Below, piece after piece: positions 34,875 through 43,301 of a DNA stretch of 64,000 nt. How positions within the stretch are numbered: the first letter of the stretch is position 1; each line of letters opens with the position of its first letter. Source of the stretch: an uncultured Sphaerochaeta sp. (GTDB lineage Bacteria > Spirochaetota > Spirochaetia > Sphaerochaetales > Sphaerochaetaceae); contig NZ_OY762555.1 of assembly GCF_963666015.1 (NCBI RefSeq), positions 3,162,001 through 3,226,000 of the forward strand. Reading direction: 5' to 3'. A program made the position numbers and the translations under genes. A model generated the notes under the pieces. The model saw only the letters and a list, made by a program, of their open reading frames with translations. It was not told the origin of the DNA and searched no databases.

Positions 34875-35837
34875 ATGAATCATGCTCAAACATTGCTACA
34901 CATTCTTTCTTCCAATCGGGGTATTCACCTGAGTGGTCAGCAGCTAGCTGCTGAGATGGGTGTAAGCCGAACCGCTGTTTGGAAGGCCATGGAAACCTTA
35001 CGTAACCAAGGTCATGTCATCGAGGGGATTCCCAATCGAGGGTATCGCTTGCTCACTTCCACCTTTTTATATTCCAAGGATCGTCTGCAGACCCTGCTTC
35101 CTTCCTGGGATCTTCATCTATTCGATTCAATTGACTCAACCAATCGATATGCAAAAACATTGAGATCCAGAAAAGCCTTGGTTCTTGCCTGTCATCAGAG
35201 CGAGGGGAGGGGAAGGCTCTCAAGGAGCTTCTACAGCCCACAGGGAGGTCTCTACCTCAGCCTGCTCTTTCCTGCTGTATTTCCGCTATCTGATGCTTCC
35301 CTGATTACCAGTGCAGCTGCGGTGGCCGTCAGTGAGGCCATCGAGGAGATGTGTGGGAAATACTGTCAGATCAAATGGGTCAATGACCTGTTCTATCAGA
35401 ACCGAAAAGTTTGCGGTATCCTCACCGAAGGAGTGTTGGGTGTTGAGAGTGGACGCCTCACAGCTGTGGTCGTCGGTATCGGGCTCAATCTTTTTACCAA
35501 GCGTGAAGCATTCCAGGAATCACTCAAGACTATTGCCACCTCGCTCTATGATGGAGAGGATTCACTTCCCCCTGGATTCTCTGTGGATGCTCTTATAGCA
35601 TGTATTGTGAAAAAGCTGGAGGATTCCTTGGCTACCTTGGCTGACCGCCCCTTCCTTCCAGCCTATCGTGACAGGTCCTTGGTTCTTGGACATCAGGTGC
35701 GCGTGCATGCAGGATCTGAGCAGTATGTTGCCAGAGCCATTGCAATCGATGATGAAGCGCATCTGGTTGTGGAGAATGAGCATGGGAAACAGAAAGTTCT
35801 CTCCAGCGGGGAAGTCAGTATCCACCTTGAAGTCTAA
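34875..35837 (+). CDS. birA: Bifunctional biotin protein ligase and repressor
   Basis: A 320-residue class II biotin ligase. The N-terminal winged helix (LSGQQLAAEMGVSRTAVWKAMETLRNQG) binds DNA. The central catalytic domain has STNRYAK, the biotinyl-AMP loop SEGRGRLSRSF (GRGR-type), and KWVNDLFYQNRKVCGIL; a small C-terminal SH3-like domain follows. It attaches biotin to carboxylases and represses biotin genes. I chose ATG 34875, which fits the promoter; the frame could begin at TTG 34839, but that codon is part of the -35 box. No SD is present. Confidence 0.93.
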   Translation: MNHAQTLLHILSSNRGIHLSGQQLAAEMGVSRTAVWKAMETLRNQGHVIEGIPNRGYRLLTSTFLYSKDRLQTLLPSWDLHLFDSIDSTNRYAKTLRSRKALVLACHQSEGRGRLSRSFYSPQGGLYLSLLFPAVFPLSDASLITSAAAVAVSEAIEEMCGKYCQIKWVNDLFYQNRKVCGILTEGVLGVESGRLTAVVVGIGLNLFTKREAFQESLKTIATSLYDGEDSLPPGFSVDALIACIVKKLEDSLATLADRPFLPAYRDRSLVLGHQVRVHAGSEQYVARAIAIDDEAHLVVENEHGKQKVLSSGEVSIHLEV

Positions 35838-35856
35838 CTTTGGTTTGTTGTATAGT
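35827..35856 (+). promoter_or_regulatory. argS promoter
   Basis: TTGAAG (35827-35832), 18 nt, TATAGT (35851-35856), overlapping the end of birA. Predicted start near 35863, giving a leader of about 22 nt with SD AAAGGAA. Confidence 0.5.
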
Positions 35857-35884
35857 CATTAGCTACAAATAAAGGAATGAAATA

Positions 35885-37651
35885 ATGCTAGAAGCGGTAC
35901 GTGAAACTTGGAAGAATCTTATTGAACAGCAGTTGCACATCTATGCTGCAGAGATGTTGGGCAATGCCCCTGAATTGCCAGCATTGGCAGTGCAGAGTCC
36001 TCCGAAGCCTGAGCTTGGTGATCTTGCTTTCCCTCTCTTTGCTTATGCGAAGGTCTTGAGGACAGCTCCCCCTAAGCTGGCATCTGAACTCAAGACCCGT
36101 ATTGAACAGCTTGCTGATCGTCCCTCTGGTGAGATTCTCTTGAGCGGACCTTACCTGAATGTCCGTATTGACATGGGCTCCGTTGCAACCGCTCTTTCAG
36201 AGCGTATTGCACAGGAAAAGGATCGCTATGGGAGCAGTGAATCACTCAAAGGCAAGAAGGTTACCATTGAGTTCAGCTGTCCCAATACCAACAAGCCGCT
36301 TCATTTGGGTCATATGCGCAATGACAGCCTTGGTGAGAGTGTTGCAGCCATACTGAAGGCCAATGGTGCCGAAGTCCGCAAGGTGAACCTTATCAATAAC
36401 CGCGGGGTGCATATTTGCAAGTCAATGCTTGCTTACCAGAGGTTCGGCAATAATGAGACTCCTGAATCCAGTGGTATCAAGGGGGACCATCTCGTTGGCA
36501 AGTATTATGTCAAGTTTGCCGCTTGGGCAAAAGAGGACCCCTCCGCAGAGGGGCAAGCCCAGGAGATGTTGCAGAAGTGGGAGAGTGGGGACCCTGAAGT
36601 GCTGGCACTTTGGGAGAAAATGAACGGATGGACACTCGATGGCCTTGCTGAAAGCTATGAGAAGATGGGGATCAGTTTTGATGCCTATTACTATGAGTCT
36701 GAGACATACACATATGGTAAGGATGAAATCCTCAAAGGTCTTGAGAAGGGTGTATTCTATCGTGAGGAGGATGGATCGGTATGGGTTGACCTGGAGCCGA
36801 TCAAGCTGGACAAGAAAGTGCTCCTGCGCAAGGATGGAACCAGCTTGTACATGACCCAGGACGTGGGAACAGCCATCATGCGACACAAGGACTGGCCTTT
36901 CGATTCCTTAATCTATGTGGTTGCCAGTGAGCAGAGGTATCACTTCATGGTGCTCTTCTATGTGCTGCAACTGTTGGGTTACTCCTGGGCTGATGATCTT
37001 CATCACCTCTCCTACGGCATGGTAAACCTGCCTGATGGGAAGATGAAAAGCCGAGAAGGAACCGTTGTTGATGCCGATGAGTTGGTTGCTACCCTCACTA
37101 ACCTTGCTCGTAATGAAATCCGTGAGAAAGAGCGCGAGGACCTTGTTGATGATGTGGACAGGACCAGCAGTTCCATTGCACTCGGTGCATTGAACTACTA
37201 TTTGCTGCAAGTCTCCCCGACCAAGGATATGATCTTCAATCCTGCAGAGTCAATCTCATTCAATGGGAATACCGGCCCCTACCTTCAGTACATGGGTGCG
37301 AGAATCTCAAGCATGCTCAGGAAGTATCAGGATGAAGAGTTTGCCGATTGCCATGAGATGACTTTCGACAGCAGCTTGCTGACCCTTCCTGATGAGCGAG
37401 AGCTTGTCAAGCAACTTGCACGTTATCAGGAAGTCGTTGAGAGAGCTGGGGGTGCATATGATCCATCGGTTGTTTGCAGCTATCTCTATGAAATCTCAAA
37501 GTTGTTCAGCCGCTGGTATCATGACAATCCGGTCTTGAAGGCTTCTTCCCGCCCTCTGGTCCGTTCCCGTATCGAACTGGTAAGCATGGTCTTGCAGGTG
37601 ATCAAGAACGCCTTCAGTTTGGTTGGTGTTCCCTTCCTTGCTTCGATGTAA
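35885..37651 (+). CDS. argS: Arginyl-tRNA synthetase
   Basis: A 588-residue class I synthetase. It has the N-terminal Arg-tRNA synthetase domain, the HIGH-type motif PLHLGHMR within CPNTNKPLHLGHMRND, the KMSKS-type loop KMKSREGT, and a DALR anticodon-binding domain at the C-terminus (about 470-588). It charges tRNA(Arg) in the cytoplasm. ATG at 35885 has a clear SD. It is a single gene; the convergent tetR-like gene starts its 3' end 4 nt beyond the argS stop. Confidence 0.95.
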   Translation: MLEAVRETWKNLIEQQLHIYAAEMLGNAPELPALAVQSPPKPELGDLAFPLFAYAKVLRTAPPKLASELKTRIEQLADRPSGEILLSGPYLNVRIDMGSVATALSERIAQEKDRYGSSESLKGKKVTIEFSCPNTNKPLHLGHMRNDSLGESVAAILKANGAEVRKVNLINNRGVHICKSMLAYQRFGNNETPESSGIKGDHLVGKYYVKFAAWAKEDPSAEGQAQEMLQKWESGDPEVLALWEKMNGWTLDGLAESYEKMGISFDAYYYESETYTYGKDEILKGLEKGVFYREEDGSVWVDLEPIKLDKKVLLRKDGTSLYMTQDVGTAIMRHKDWPFDSLIYVVASEQRYHFMVLFYVLQLLGYSWADDLHHLSYGMVNLPDGKMKSREGTVVDADELVATLTNLARNEIREKEREDLVDDVDRTSSSIALGALNYYLLQVSPTKDMIFNPAESISFNGNTGPYLQYMGARISSMLRKYQDEEFADCHEMTFDSSLLTLPDERELVKQLARYQEVVERAGGAYDPSVVCSYLYEISKLFSRWYHDNPVLKASSRPLVRSRIELVSMVLQVIKNAFSLVGVPFLASM

Positions 37652-37655
37652 GGGT

Positions 37656-38228
37656 TTACCTACTGTAGAGCGAGCAGAAACGATTGATGAATCGTTCCTC
37701 TTCCCATTCGATATCAGGATCGTCGTCCAGGAGTATCCTGTAGAGGAAACGCTGGACGACGCTGCTGAAACTCTGGATTGCAAGATCTAAATCCTCAATA
37801 TCCAACCTGCCACTATTGCTCAGGCTTTCAAGGAGAATACTGCTCTGGCCTATGAGCATCTCGTCCAGTGTACGTTTGATGCTTGCTGCTTCACCGTGGG
37901 TTAGAGCCTCACTCTCAATAATCCGGTAGAAGGAACGCATAACTTCATCCTCATACAAATGGTGCCAGTGAGCCATTGCCCTGCTGAGTACTTCATTTGC
38001 ACTACCTTCCAGGCTGATGGACCTCTTTTGCTTATAGGCGAGTGTGTTGCAGTAGGAGAAAAGTTCTGCAATCAATGCTTCCCTGCCCTGGAAATGATGG
38101 AAGATTGCAGCTTTGCTGATATTATTGTGCTTTGCAAGCAAGCTGAGTGAGACCGTATCGAGACCTCTCTCTGAGCCCAATTCCAATAGGGAAAGAATAA
38201 GTTGTTGCTTCATTGTAGTAGTGTGCAT
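37656..38228 (-). CDS. TetR-family transcriptional regulator
   Basis: A 190-residue regulator with an N-terminal TetR helix-turn-helix (VSLSLLAKHNNISKAAIFHHFQGREALIAELF) and a helical ligand domain. The effector and targets are unknown. The start is ATG 38228 (MHTTTMKQQ) or the next ATG, 38213; neither has an SD, and the TAGTAT -10 box ends 5 nt before the first. A palindrome between its -10 and -35 boxes suggests autorepression; the ribosomal operon promoter lies divergent about 40 nt away and probably is not controlled by it. Confidence 0.87.
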   Translation of the reverse strand: MHTTTMKQQLILSLLELGSERGLDTVSLSLLAKHNNISKAAIFHHFQGREALIAELFSYCNTLAYKQKRSISLEGSANEVLSRAMAHWHHLYEDEVMRSFYRIIESEALTHGEAASIKRTLDEMLIGQSSILLESLSNSGRLDIEDLDLAIQSFSSVVQRFLYRILLDDDPDIEWEEERFINRFCSLYSR

Positions 38229-38233
38229 ACTGT

Positions 38234-38263
38234 ATACTAACCGAACGGTCGGTAAGTTTTCAA
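38234..38263 (-). promoter_or_regulatory. tetR-like promoter with embedded operator
   Basis: On the minus strand TTGAAA (38258-38263), 18 nt, TAGTAT (38234-38239). The spacer holds ACCGAACGGTCGGT (38240-38253), with inverted arms ACCGA/TCGGT, a typical TetR-family operator shape. Binding would block the promoter directly. Confidence 0.6.
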
Positions 38264-38306
38264 TGCCTTTTTCTTTGTTTTTCAATCAATTAGATCAAAA
38301 AGGTTG

Positions 38307-38335
38307 TTGTAACTGATTTCTGTTTTTGGTATAAA
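38307..38335 (+). promoter_or_regulatory. Promoter of the rplU-rpmA-obgE operon
   Basis: TTGTAA (38307-38312), 17 nt, TATAAA (38330-38335). Predicted start near 38342, 30 nt before the rplU ATG. Confidence 0.6.
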
Positions 38336-38371
38336 GGACAAGACAAATCAAATTGAAGGATGAATATCGAC

Positions 38372-38686
38372 ATGTACGCACTTGTAGAGATTCTCGGAAA
38401 GCAGTACAAGGCCGTCGAAGGTGAGACAGTCCAGGTTGATTATATCAGCCAGAATGAGGCCGGTTCCTCCCTTGAGTATGCCACCGTTCTCGCCATTGTG
38501 GATGAGAACAATGCAACGTTTGGCACCCCCTATGTAGCAGATGCCGTTGTGAAAGCAACGTTATTGGAGCACATCAAGGGTGACAAGATCAGAGTGTTCA
38601 AGAAAAAGCGCCGAAAGGGCTATACGAGAACCCAGGGTCACCGCCAGCGGTACTCCCTGATCACGATCGACAAGATCATTGCATAA
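38372..38686 (+). CDS. rplU: 50S ribosomal protein L21
   Basis: A 104-residue L21: MYALVEILGKQYKAVEGE at the start and the RNA-binding KKKRRKGYTRTQGHRQRYSLITI near the end. ATG 38372 is preferred, because SD GAAGGATGA sits about 8 nt before it; the ATG at 38360 lies inside that SD. First gene of a seven-gene operon. The rpmA gene follows 12 nt later, with no Prp protease gene between them. Confidence 0.96.
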   Translation: MYALVEILGKQYKAVEGETVQVDYISQNEAGSSLEYATVLAIVDENNATFGTPYVADAVVKATLLEHIKGDKIRVFKKKRRKGYTRTQGHRQRYSLITIDKIIA

Positions 38687-38698
38687 GGAGGGCGAAAG

Positions 38699-38950
38699 AT
38701 GGCACATAAGAAAGGTGGCGGTAGTTCCCGCAATGGTCGTGACTCCAATGCCCAGAGATTGGGTGTGAAGCGCTTTGGTGGACAGTTGGTCAAGGCAGGA
38801 GAAATCCTTGTTCGTCAGCATGGGACTAAGTTCCATCCTGGTGAGAATGTAGGCCTCGGTTCCGATTATACGTTGTTTGCAAAAGCTGAAGGTACCGTGC
38901 TGTTTCACAGTCGGAAGAACCGGAAGTACATCAGCATCGTAACTGAGTAA
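38699..38950 (+). CDS. rpmA: 50S ribosomal protein L27
   Basis: An 83-residue L27 that begins directly with [21 protein letters not shown]. It lacks the cleavable N-terminal extension found in Firmicutes, which agrees with the absence of the Prp processing protease. L27 reaches the peptidyl transferase centre. SD AAGGAGG precedes the ATG. Confidence 0.96.
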   Translation: MAHKKGGGSSRNGRDSNAQRLGVKRFGGQLVKAGEILVRQHGTKFHPGENVGLGSDYTLFAKAEGTVLFHSRKNRKYISIVTE

Positions 38951-38977
38951 GTTAAAAAAGTAGAAGTAAACGAGATA

Positions 38978-40054
38978 ATGTTTGGATTTTCAGACGAAAC
39001 CTATCTTGATGTTGCCTCCGGAAACGGGGGCAACGGTTGTGTATCCTTTCGAAGGGAAAAGTATGTTCCCAAGGGAGGCCCGGATGGCGGCGACGGCGGC
39101 CGTGGCGGGGATGTGGTATTCGTCGTCAAACATAACCTGAGAACCCTGGCCCATCTGAAATTGGTCCGTACCTATCGTGCGGAGAATGGAAGGAATGGCC
39201 AAGGAGACCGCTGCTATGGACGCGATGGTGCAGATATTGAGATACCGGTTCCTCCTGGGACTGTGATCAAGGATGCCCAGACTGGTGAGAGCCTCAAGGA
39301 TCTGACCGACGAAGAGCGATGGGTGTTTCTCAAGGGTGGCAGGGGTGGCCAAGGCAATTGGCACTTCCGTACTGCAACCAGGCAAGCCCCTCGTTTTGCC
39401 CAGCCGGGCGAGAAGGGCGAGGAGATGCGCGTTGGTGTTGAGCTGCTTGTCATTGCTGATATCGGCTTTGTCGGCTTCCCTAATGCAGGAAAGTCAAGCT
39501 TGTTGAATATACTGACCAATGCCCGCACCAAGGTGGCAGGTTATCCGTTCACCACAAAAATTCCTCAACTGGGTATGATGCGATACGATGAACATGATAT
39601 CGTTTTGGCTGATATCCCTGGATTGATTGAAGGGGCCAGTGAAGGTTCTGGAATGGGAATCAAATTCCTCAGACACATCAGCAGGACCAAGGGCCTTGCC
39701 TTTCTCATTGACTTGAGTGATGAGCGATATCTTGATGCCTATGATATACTATGCAAGGAACTGGAGGCGTTCGAACCCGAACTGCTGAACAAGTATCAGG
39801 TAATCATCGGAACAAAGACTGATGAACCTGGAACTGGGGAACGACTGGAAGAGTTGAAGCAGAAGTATACGGACAAAGAAGTCATCGGCCTTTGCGTGTA
39901 TCTGGATCAAGGAGTTGATGCGGTCAAGCATGCGTTCATCCGGATGGTAGAAAAGCAGGAATCGGCAAGGGATATTTCCACTGTTGATGAAGGTGGATTC
40001 ACTGCCACCGTTGATCATGATGCCTACTATCCAGAGGATCCTGACGAGCTATAG
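38978..40054 (+). CDS. obgE: GTPase ObgE
   Basis: A 358-residue Obg GTPase, needed for late 50S assembly and growth control. The glycine-rich Obg fold (SGNGGNGCVSFRREKYVPKGGPDGGDGG) comes first, then the G domain with G1 GFPNAGKSSL, G3 DIPG and G4 TKTD. The C-terminal extra domain of some Obg proteins is missing; a short acidic tail replaces it. It sits in the common order rplU-rpmA-obgE-nadD. Confidence 0.96.
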   Translation: MFGFSDETYLDVASGNGGNGCVSFRREKYVPKGGPDGGDGGRGGDVVFVVKHNLRTLAHLKLVRTYRAENGRNGQGDRCYGRDGADIEIPVPPGTVIKDAQTGESLKDLTDEERWVFLKGGRGGQGNWHFRTATRQAPRFAQPGEKGEEMRVGVELLVIADIGFVGFPNAGKSSLLNILTNARTKVAGYPFTTKIPQLGMMRYDEHDIVLADIPGLIEGASEGSGMGIKFLRHISRTKGLAFLIDLSDERYLDAYDILCKELEAFEPELLNKYQVIIGTKTDEPGTGERLEELKQKYTDKEVIGLCVYLDQGVDAVKHAFIRMVEKQESARDISTVDEGGFTATVDHDAYYPEDPDEL

Positions 40055-40063
40055 GAGGAACCC

Positions 40064-40702
40064 TTGGCAGAAGCAGTACCCACGGCACTCGTGGGAGGCA
40101 GTTTTGACCCGGTTCATCTTGGTCACCTGCACTTGGTACATACGGTGGCTTCCTCCACTGCATATAGACGATTTATCTTTGTCCCGGTTGCTCGCAACAA
40201 CTTCAAGAGGAATGCAAATCCAGCGTCTGCAGAACACAGGATGGAGATGCTCCATTTGGGTTTTGCTGCATATCCTGGTCTCTATCCCGAAGACCCTGAG
40301 ATGGAATTCATCACTGATGATTGTGAAATCAATCGCGGCGGAATATCCTACACCTATGACACCGTCAAGCATCTGTATCTCCACTACAATATCAAGGGAC
40401 GGCTTGCAGTGGTCATGGGCGATGATCTCCTCGGTGATCTCCAGAAGTGGCATGCCTATGAGCAGCTCAAGGAGCTGGTGACCTTTGTGGTCATCAGACG
40501 AGAAGGGGATAATGCTCCCTTCAGTGACCTTGCCGCAGATTTAGTGTATCTCGAGAATCCCCGGGTGGAAGATAGTTCAACCCAGATACGGGAAGCTGCA
40601 AGTGTGCTTGGAGAAAGGGACACATTGCCAAAATATATTTCACAGCTGATGCCTGAGGAGGTAGCTCACTATGTCGAGTCATTTCGACTCTACCGTGCTT
40701 GA
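40064..40702 (+). CDS. nadD: Nicotinate-nucleotide adenylyltransferase
   Basis: A 212-residue NadD, which makes deamido-NAD from NaMN and ATP. The nucleotidyltransferase motif GGSFDPVHLGHLHL is at residues 10-23 and the late motif SSTQIREA matches ISSTxIR. It starts with TTG 40064 behind SD TAGGAGG. It overlaps yqeK by 32 nt. Confidence 0.94.
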   Translation: MAEAVPTALVGGSFDPVHLGHLHLVHTVASSTAYRRFIFVPVARNNFKRNANPASAEHRMEMLHLGFAAYPGLYPEDPEMEFITDDCEINRGGISYTYDTVKHLYLHYNIKGRLAVVMGDDLLGDLQKWHAYEQLKELVTFVVIRREGDNAPFSDLAADLVYLENPRVEDSSTQIREAASVLGERDTLPKYISQLMPEEVAHYVESFRLYRA

Positions 40703-41255
40703 GCAAGAACTGTCAGAAACATTGTCTGCCCAGCGATACCAACATAGTATAGCTGTAGGGGAAACCTGTGTGCATCTTCAGCATAGATATCATGAGATGT
40801 TTGATGAGAAGGAACTCTACCAATGTGGTTTGATGCATGATATTGCTCGGGATTGGAATGCCGAGGCGCTTACCCAATACGCTGATGAGCATCATCTACC
40901 ATTGGAGAGTGAAGAGAAGGGTTGGGCTGTTCTGTTGCACGCTCCCGTAGGAGGAGCTCTGCTACAGGAGCGAGGCTTTTCCCAACAACTCTGTATTGCT
41001 GTTCGTTATCATACAATCGGAAGCATATTTATGGGAAGAATGGGTTTGCTTCTCTACATCTCTGATTATATTGAGCCGAATAGGATGCACCTGGACGATG
41101 AGAAGCGATCATCCTTGCTTGCTGAGCCGACCCTTGAGGCATTATGTATCAGGATATTGAAAGCAGAGCGAGCACACTTGCTTACCAAGGGAAAGGCAGT
41201 CACCCACTCAGGGCTCGAGTTGCTTCATTTTCTCCAGGAAGGTGGAAAACTGTGA
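40671..41255 (+). CDS. yqeK: YqeK-type HD hydrolase (Ap4A hydrolase)
   Basis: A 194-residue HD-domain protein of the YqeK family, which in Firmicutes hydrolyses Ap4A symmetrically. It has an early histidine (QHSIAVGE), the HD pair in LMHDIARDW, a histidine in LLHAPVGG, the RYHTIG segment and the late SDYIEPNR. SD GAGGAGG precedes the ATG inside nadD. Neighbours nadD and rsfS are its usual partners. Confidence 0.92.
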   Translation: MSSHFDSTVLEQELSETLSAQRYQHSIAVGETCVHLQHRYHEMFDEKELYQCGLMHDIARDWNAEALTQYADEHHLPLESEEKGWAVLLHAPVGGALLQERGFSQQLCIAVRYHTIGSIFMGRMGLLLYISDYIEPNRMHLDDEKRSSLLAEPTLEALCIRILKAERAHLLTKGKAVTHSGLELLHFLQEGGKL

Positions 41256-41827
41256 GAAAAACAGGAGTGTTTCTGTTGATCATGGTTGTTCTCTTGTTTG
41301 CTGGATGTGCGCATGATTCATCCGAGGCATATTATGGACTGTTCGAGGATGAGGCGGCCTTGATTGCATTCGAGGATAAGGGAACGCTGTTCCTTGTCAT
41401 CTTACCTTGGTCGGTGGTTAAAGACCAAGTTGACAAGAGTGGTAGTCCTCCCTCAAGGCTGCTGATGGAGCTAGGAGGGATGGATCCTTTGATCGTGGTG
41501 GAAGGGGAAGGAGAAGAGCTCTCCAGGATTCGGTCGCTCCTGACCACACTGGTCGTCGATACTACCGATCTCACACGCGAGGAGGTGGATGGGCAAGCGC
41601 GGTTGGAAGCACTGAAAGCAGGAGCTCCCTACTTGAGGAAATCTGGTTTGGCAGATACACTTTCCACCACCTGCCCTGGCTTGGATCCCTTCTTGTTGTT
41701 GCAGCGGATAGAACGGTTTCGTGTGTATGATATAAGACGTGTACTGGAAGAAGAAATGGTTGTTGATTGGCAGCAACTGAAAAGCCATATGGGTCTGTAT
41801 CTTGAACAGATTCAGACTACACGATGA
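41252..41827 (+). CDS. Lipoprotein of unknown function
   Basis: A 191-residue protein starting at GTG 41252 (SD AGGAAGG) that overlaps the yqeK stop by 4 nt. The N-terminus is a lipoprotein signal (FLLIMVVLLFAGC) with the lipobox cysteine at 19. The mature part (AHDSSEAYYGLFEDEAALIAFEDKG) shows no motif I know. An earlier in-frame ATG at 41144 lies inside yqeK and is rejected. It takes the position between yqeK and rsfS where many bacteria have an LCP (LytR-type) gene, though it is not similar to LCP proteins by eye. Confidence 0.8.
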   Translation: MRKTGVFLLIMVVLLFAGCAHDSSEAYYGLFEDEAALIAFEDKGTLFLVILPWSVVKDQVDKSGSPPSRLLMELGGMDPLIVVEGEGEELSRIRSLLTTLVVDTTDLTREEVDGQARLEALKAGAPYLRKSGLADTLSTTCPGLDPFLLLQRIERFRVYDIRRVLEEEMVVDWQQLKSHMGLYLEQIQTTR

Positions 41828-41862
41828 AACGTGTAAAGAATGAAACGTAGGAGTTTGTAGGA

Positions 41863-42219
41863 ATGAATGATTTGGTACAGGCCAATGCGAATACTATTGG
41901 CCAGTTTCTGGAAGATCATAAGTGTAAGGATGTAAACATCCTCGATGTAACGCAGGAGTGCTCTTGGGCAGACTGCTTCATCATTGCAACCGTAAGCAGT
42001 GTAGGTCATCTACGTGGTGTGACCCATGAACTCTGGGGTGCCTTGAATGAACTGGGATTGGAAGTGACCAACCGGCACAAGAAGCCTGCAGGTGATGGTT
42101 GGGAGTTGATCGACTGTGGTGATATAATCATCCACTTGATGAGCAGTGAGCTTAGGGATTTCTATTCCCTCGAGAGACTCTGGCAGAAGAGAGAAAAAGA
42201 GGAAGAACAGGAGGAGTAG
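41863..42219 (+). CDS. rsfS: Ribosome silencing factor RsfS
   Basis: A 118-residue RsfS (Iojap/YbeB), which binds L14 and stops subunit joining when nutrients are short. The conserved DVTQECSWADCFIIATVSSVGHLRG and PAGDGWELIDCGDIIIHLM are present. SD TAGGAG precedes the ATG. Last gene of the rplU operon; its stop is 1 nt from that of the convergent lacI-like gene. Confidence 0.95.
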   Translation: MNDLVQANANTIGQFLEDHKCKDVNILDVTQECSWADCFIIATVSSVGHLRGVTHELWGALNELGLEVTNRHKKPAGDGWELIDCGDIIIHLMSSELRDFYSLERLWQKREKEEEQEE

Positions 42220-42220
42220 A

Positions 42221-43249
42221 CTACTCCTCAATATTCTCCCGTATCTTGATGATGGTTTGGGTGATGGTGTCAATAATGGGGTCTTGCTGGTTCATCAAGT
42301 GGGTGAACAGTTTTTGGATGGCATCATAACCCTGCCGTTCGGGTTGCTGGCAGATGGTAAATGTGATGACCCCTTCTTTAACCAGAGACCTTGTTACCGG
42401 GACATCATCAAAACTGAAGGTTCTCAGTTTATCCTGCATACCAAGGTCTTTGACCGCCTGGCAGGCTCCCTGTACACCAGCAGCTGTTAGATACATGCTG
42501 TTGATGTATTCATGTTGTTCCAGACAGGAACGGGTTCTCTCATAGCCGATGGTGTCATCGTCAAGACTTTCCACGGTATCCACCACAATGTAGTCCGCTC
42601 CATGTTCCTGCAGCCCTTCTATGAATCCCCTGATACGCTCTTGGTGGCCTTTCATGTTGAAAGAACCGGTAACGATAAGGATTCGCTTCTGGGTCTTCCC
42701 GCATAACTGCAAGAGACCGCTGGCTGTTTTTCCTTCCAAATAGTAGTCTGGTCCCACATAAAAAAGACGGTGTGAGCTGTCAATATCAGTGTTAACCGTC
42801 ACCACTGTGGTTCCGCTTTCTGCAATCCTGTCGATAGCCTCAATTACTGGCTGCACATCAAGGGTTGTAACACAGACTCCATCATAGTGCTTTGCTTCCA
42901 GACGTTTGAGCTCTTTCAGGTGTACATCGAGATCGAATGATTTGATCTGGATTATATCCAGGATTACGCCAAAGTCACTCAGCTCACGTTCTGCTTGGCG
43001 AAAGCCTGCGATGACATCGTTAAAGAATGGGTTGCCTATACTTGGCAAAAGACACCCAATTCTTAGAGGCTGTTTCCTTCTTGCAAGTACTTTTCCTGCA
43101 AGGTTGGGGGTAAATCCCATCTCATCCGCGATAGCCTGTACCCGTTTTGCAACCTCTTCATTCACTCCTTTACGTTTATGAAGAACTCGATCGACGGTAC
43201 CCCTGGAAACTCCTGCCTCTTTTGCGATATCTCTAATTGTAACAGCCAT
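42221..43249 (-). CDS. LacI-family transcriptional regulator
   Basis: A 342-residue LacI-type repressor: helix-turn-helix TIRDIAKEAGVSRGTVDRVLHKRKGV at the N-terminus, the hinge LARRKQP, and a periplasmic-binding-like sugar domain (LRIGCLLPSIGNPFFNDVIAGF). It is the last gene of the ChvE/GguAB operon (52 nt after gguB), so it probably senses the imported sugar and controls the operon through the palindrome at 47265-47276. SD AAGGAC precedes the ATG. Confidence 0.9.
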   Translation of the reverse strand: MAVTIRDIAKEAGVSRGTVDRVLHKRKGVNEEVAKRVQAIADEMGFTPNLAGKVLARRKQPLRIGCLLPSIGNPFFNDVIAGFRQAERELSDFGVILDIIQIKSFDLDVHLKELKRLEAKHYDGVCVTTLDVQPVIEAIDRIAESGTTVVTVNTDIDSSHRLFYVGPDYYLEGKTASGLLQLCGKTQKRILIVTGSFNMKGHQERIRGFIEGLQEHGADYIVVDTVESLDDDTIGYERTRSCLEQHEYINSMYLTAAGVQGACQAVKDLGMQDKLRTFSFDDVPVTRSLVKEGVITFTICQQPERQGYDAIQKLFTHLMNQQDPIIDTITQTIIKIRENIEE

Positions 43250-43301
43250 GGTAGTCCTTTTGCATGAGGATACGCTGACAACGTTGCATGCGCAAGTGTC
43301 C

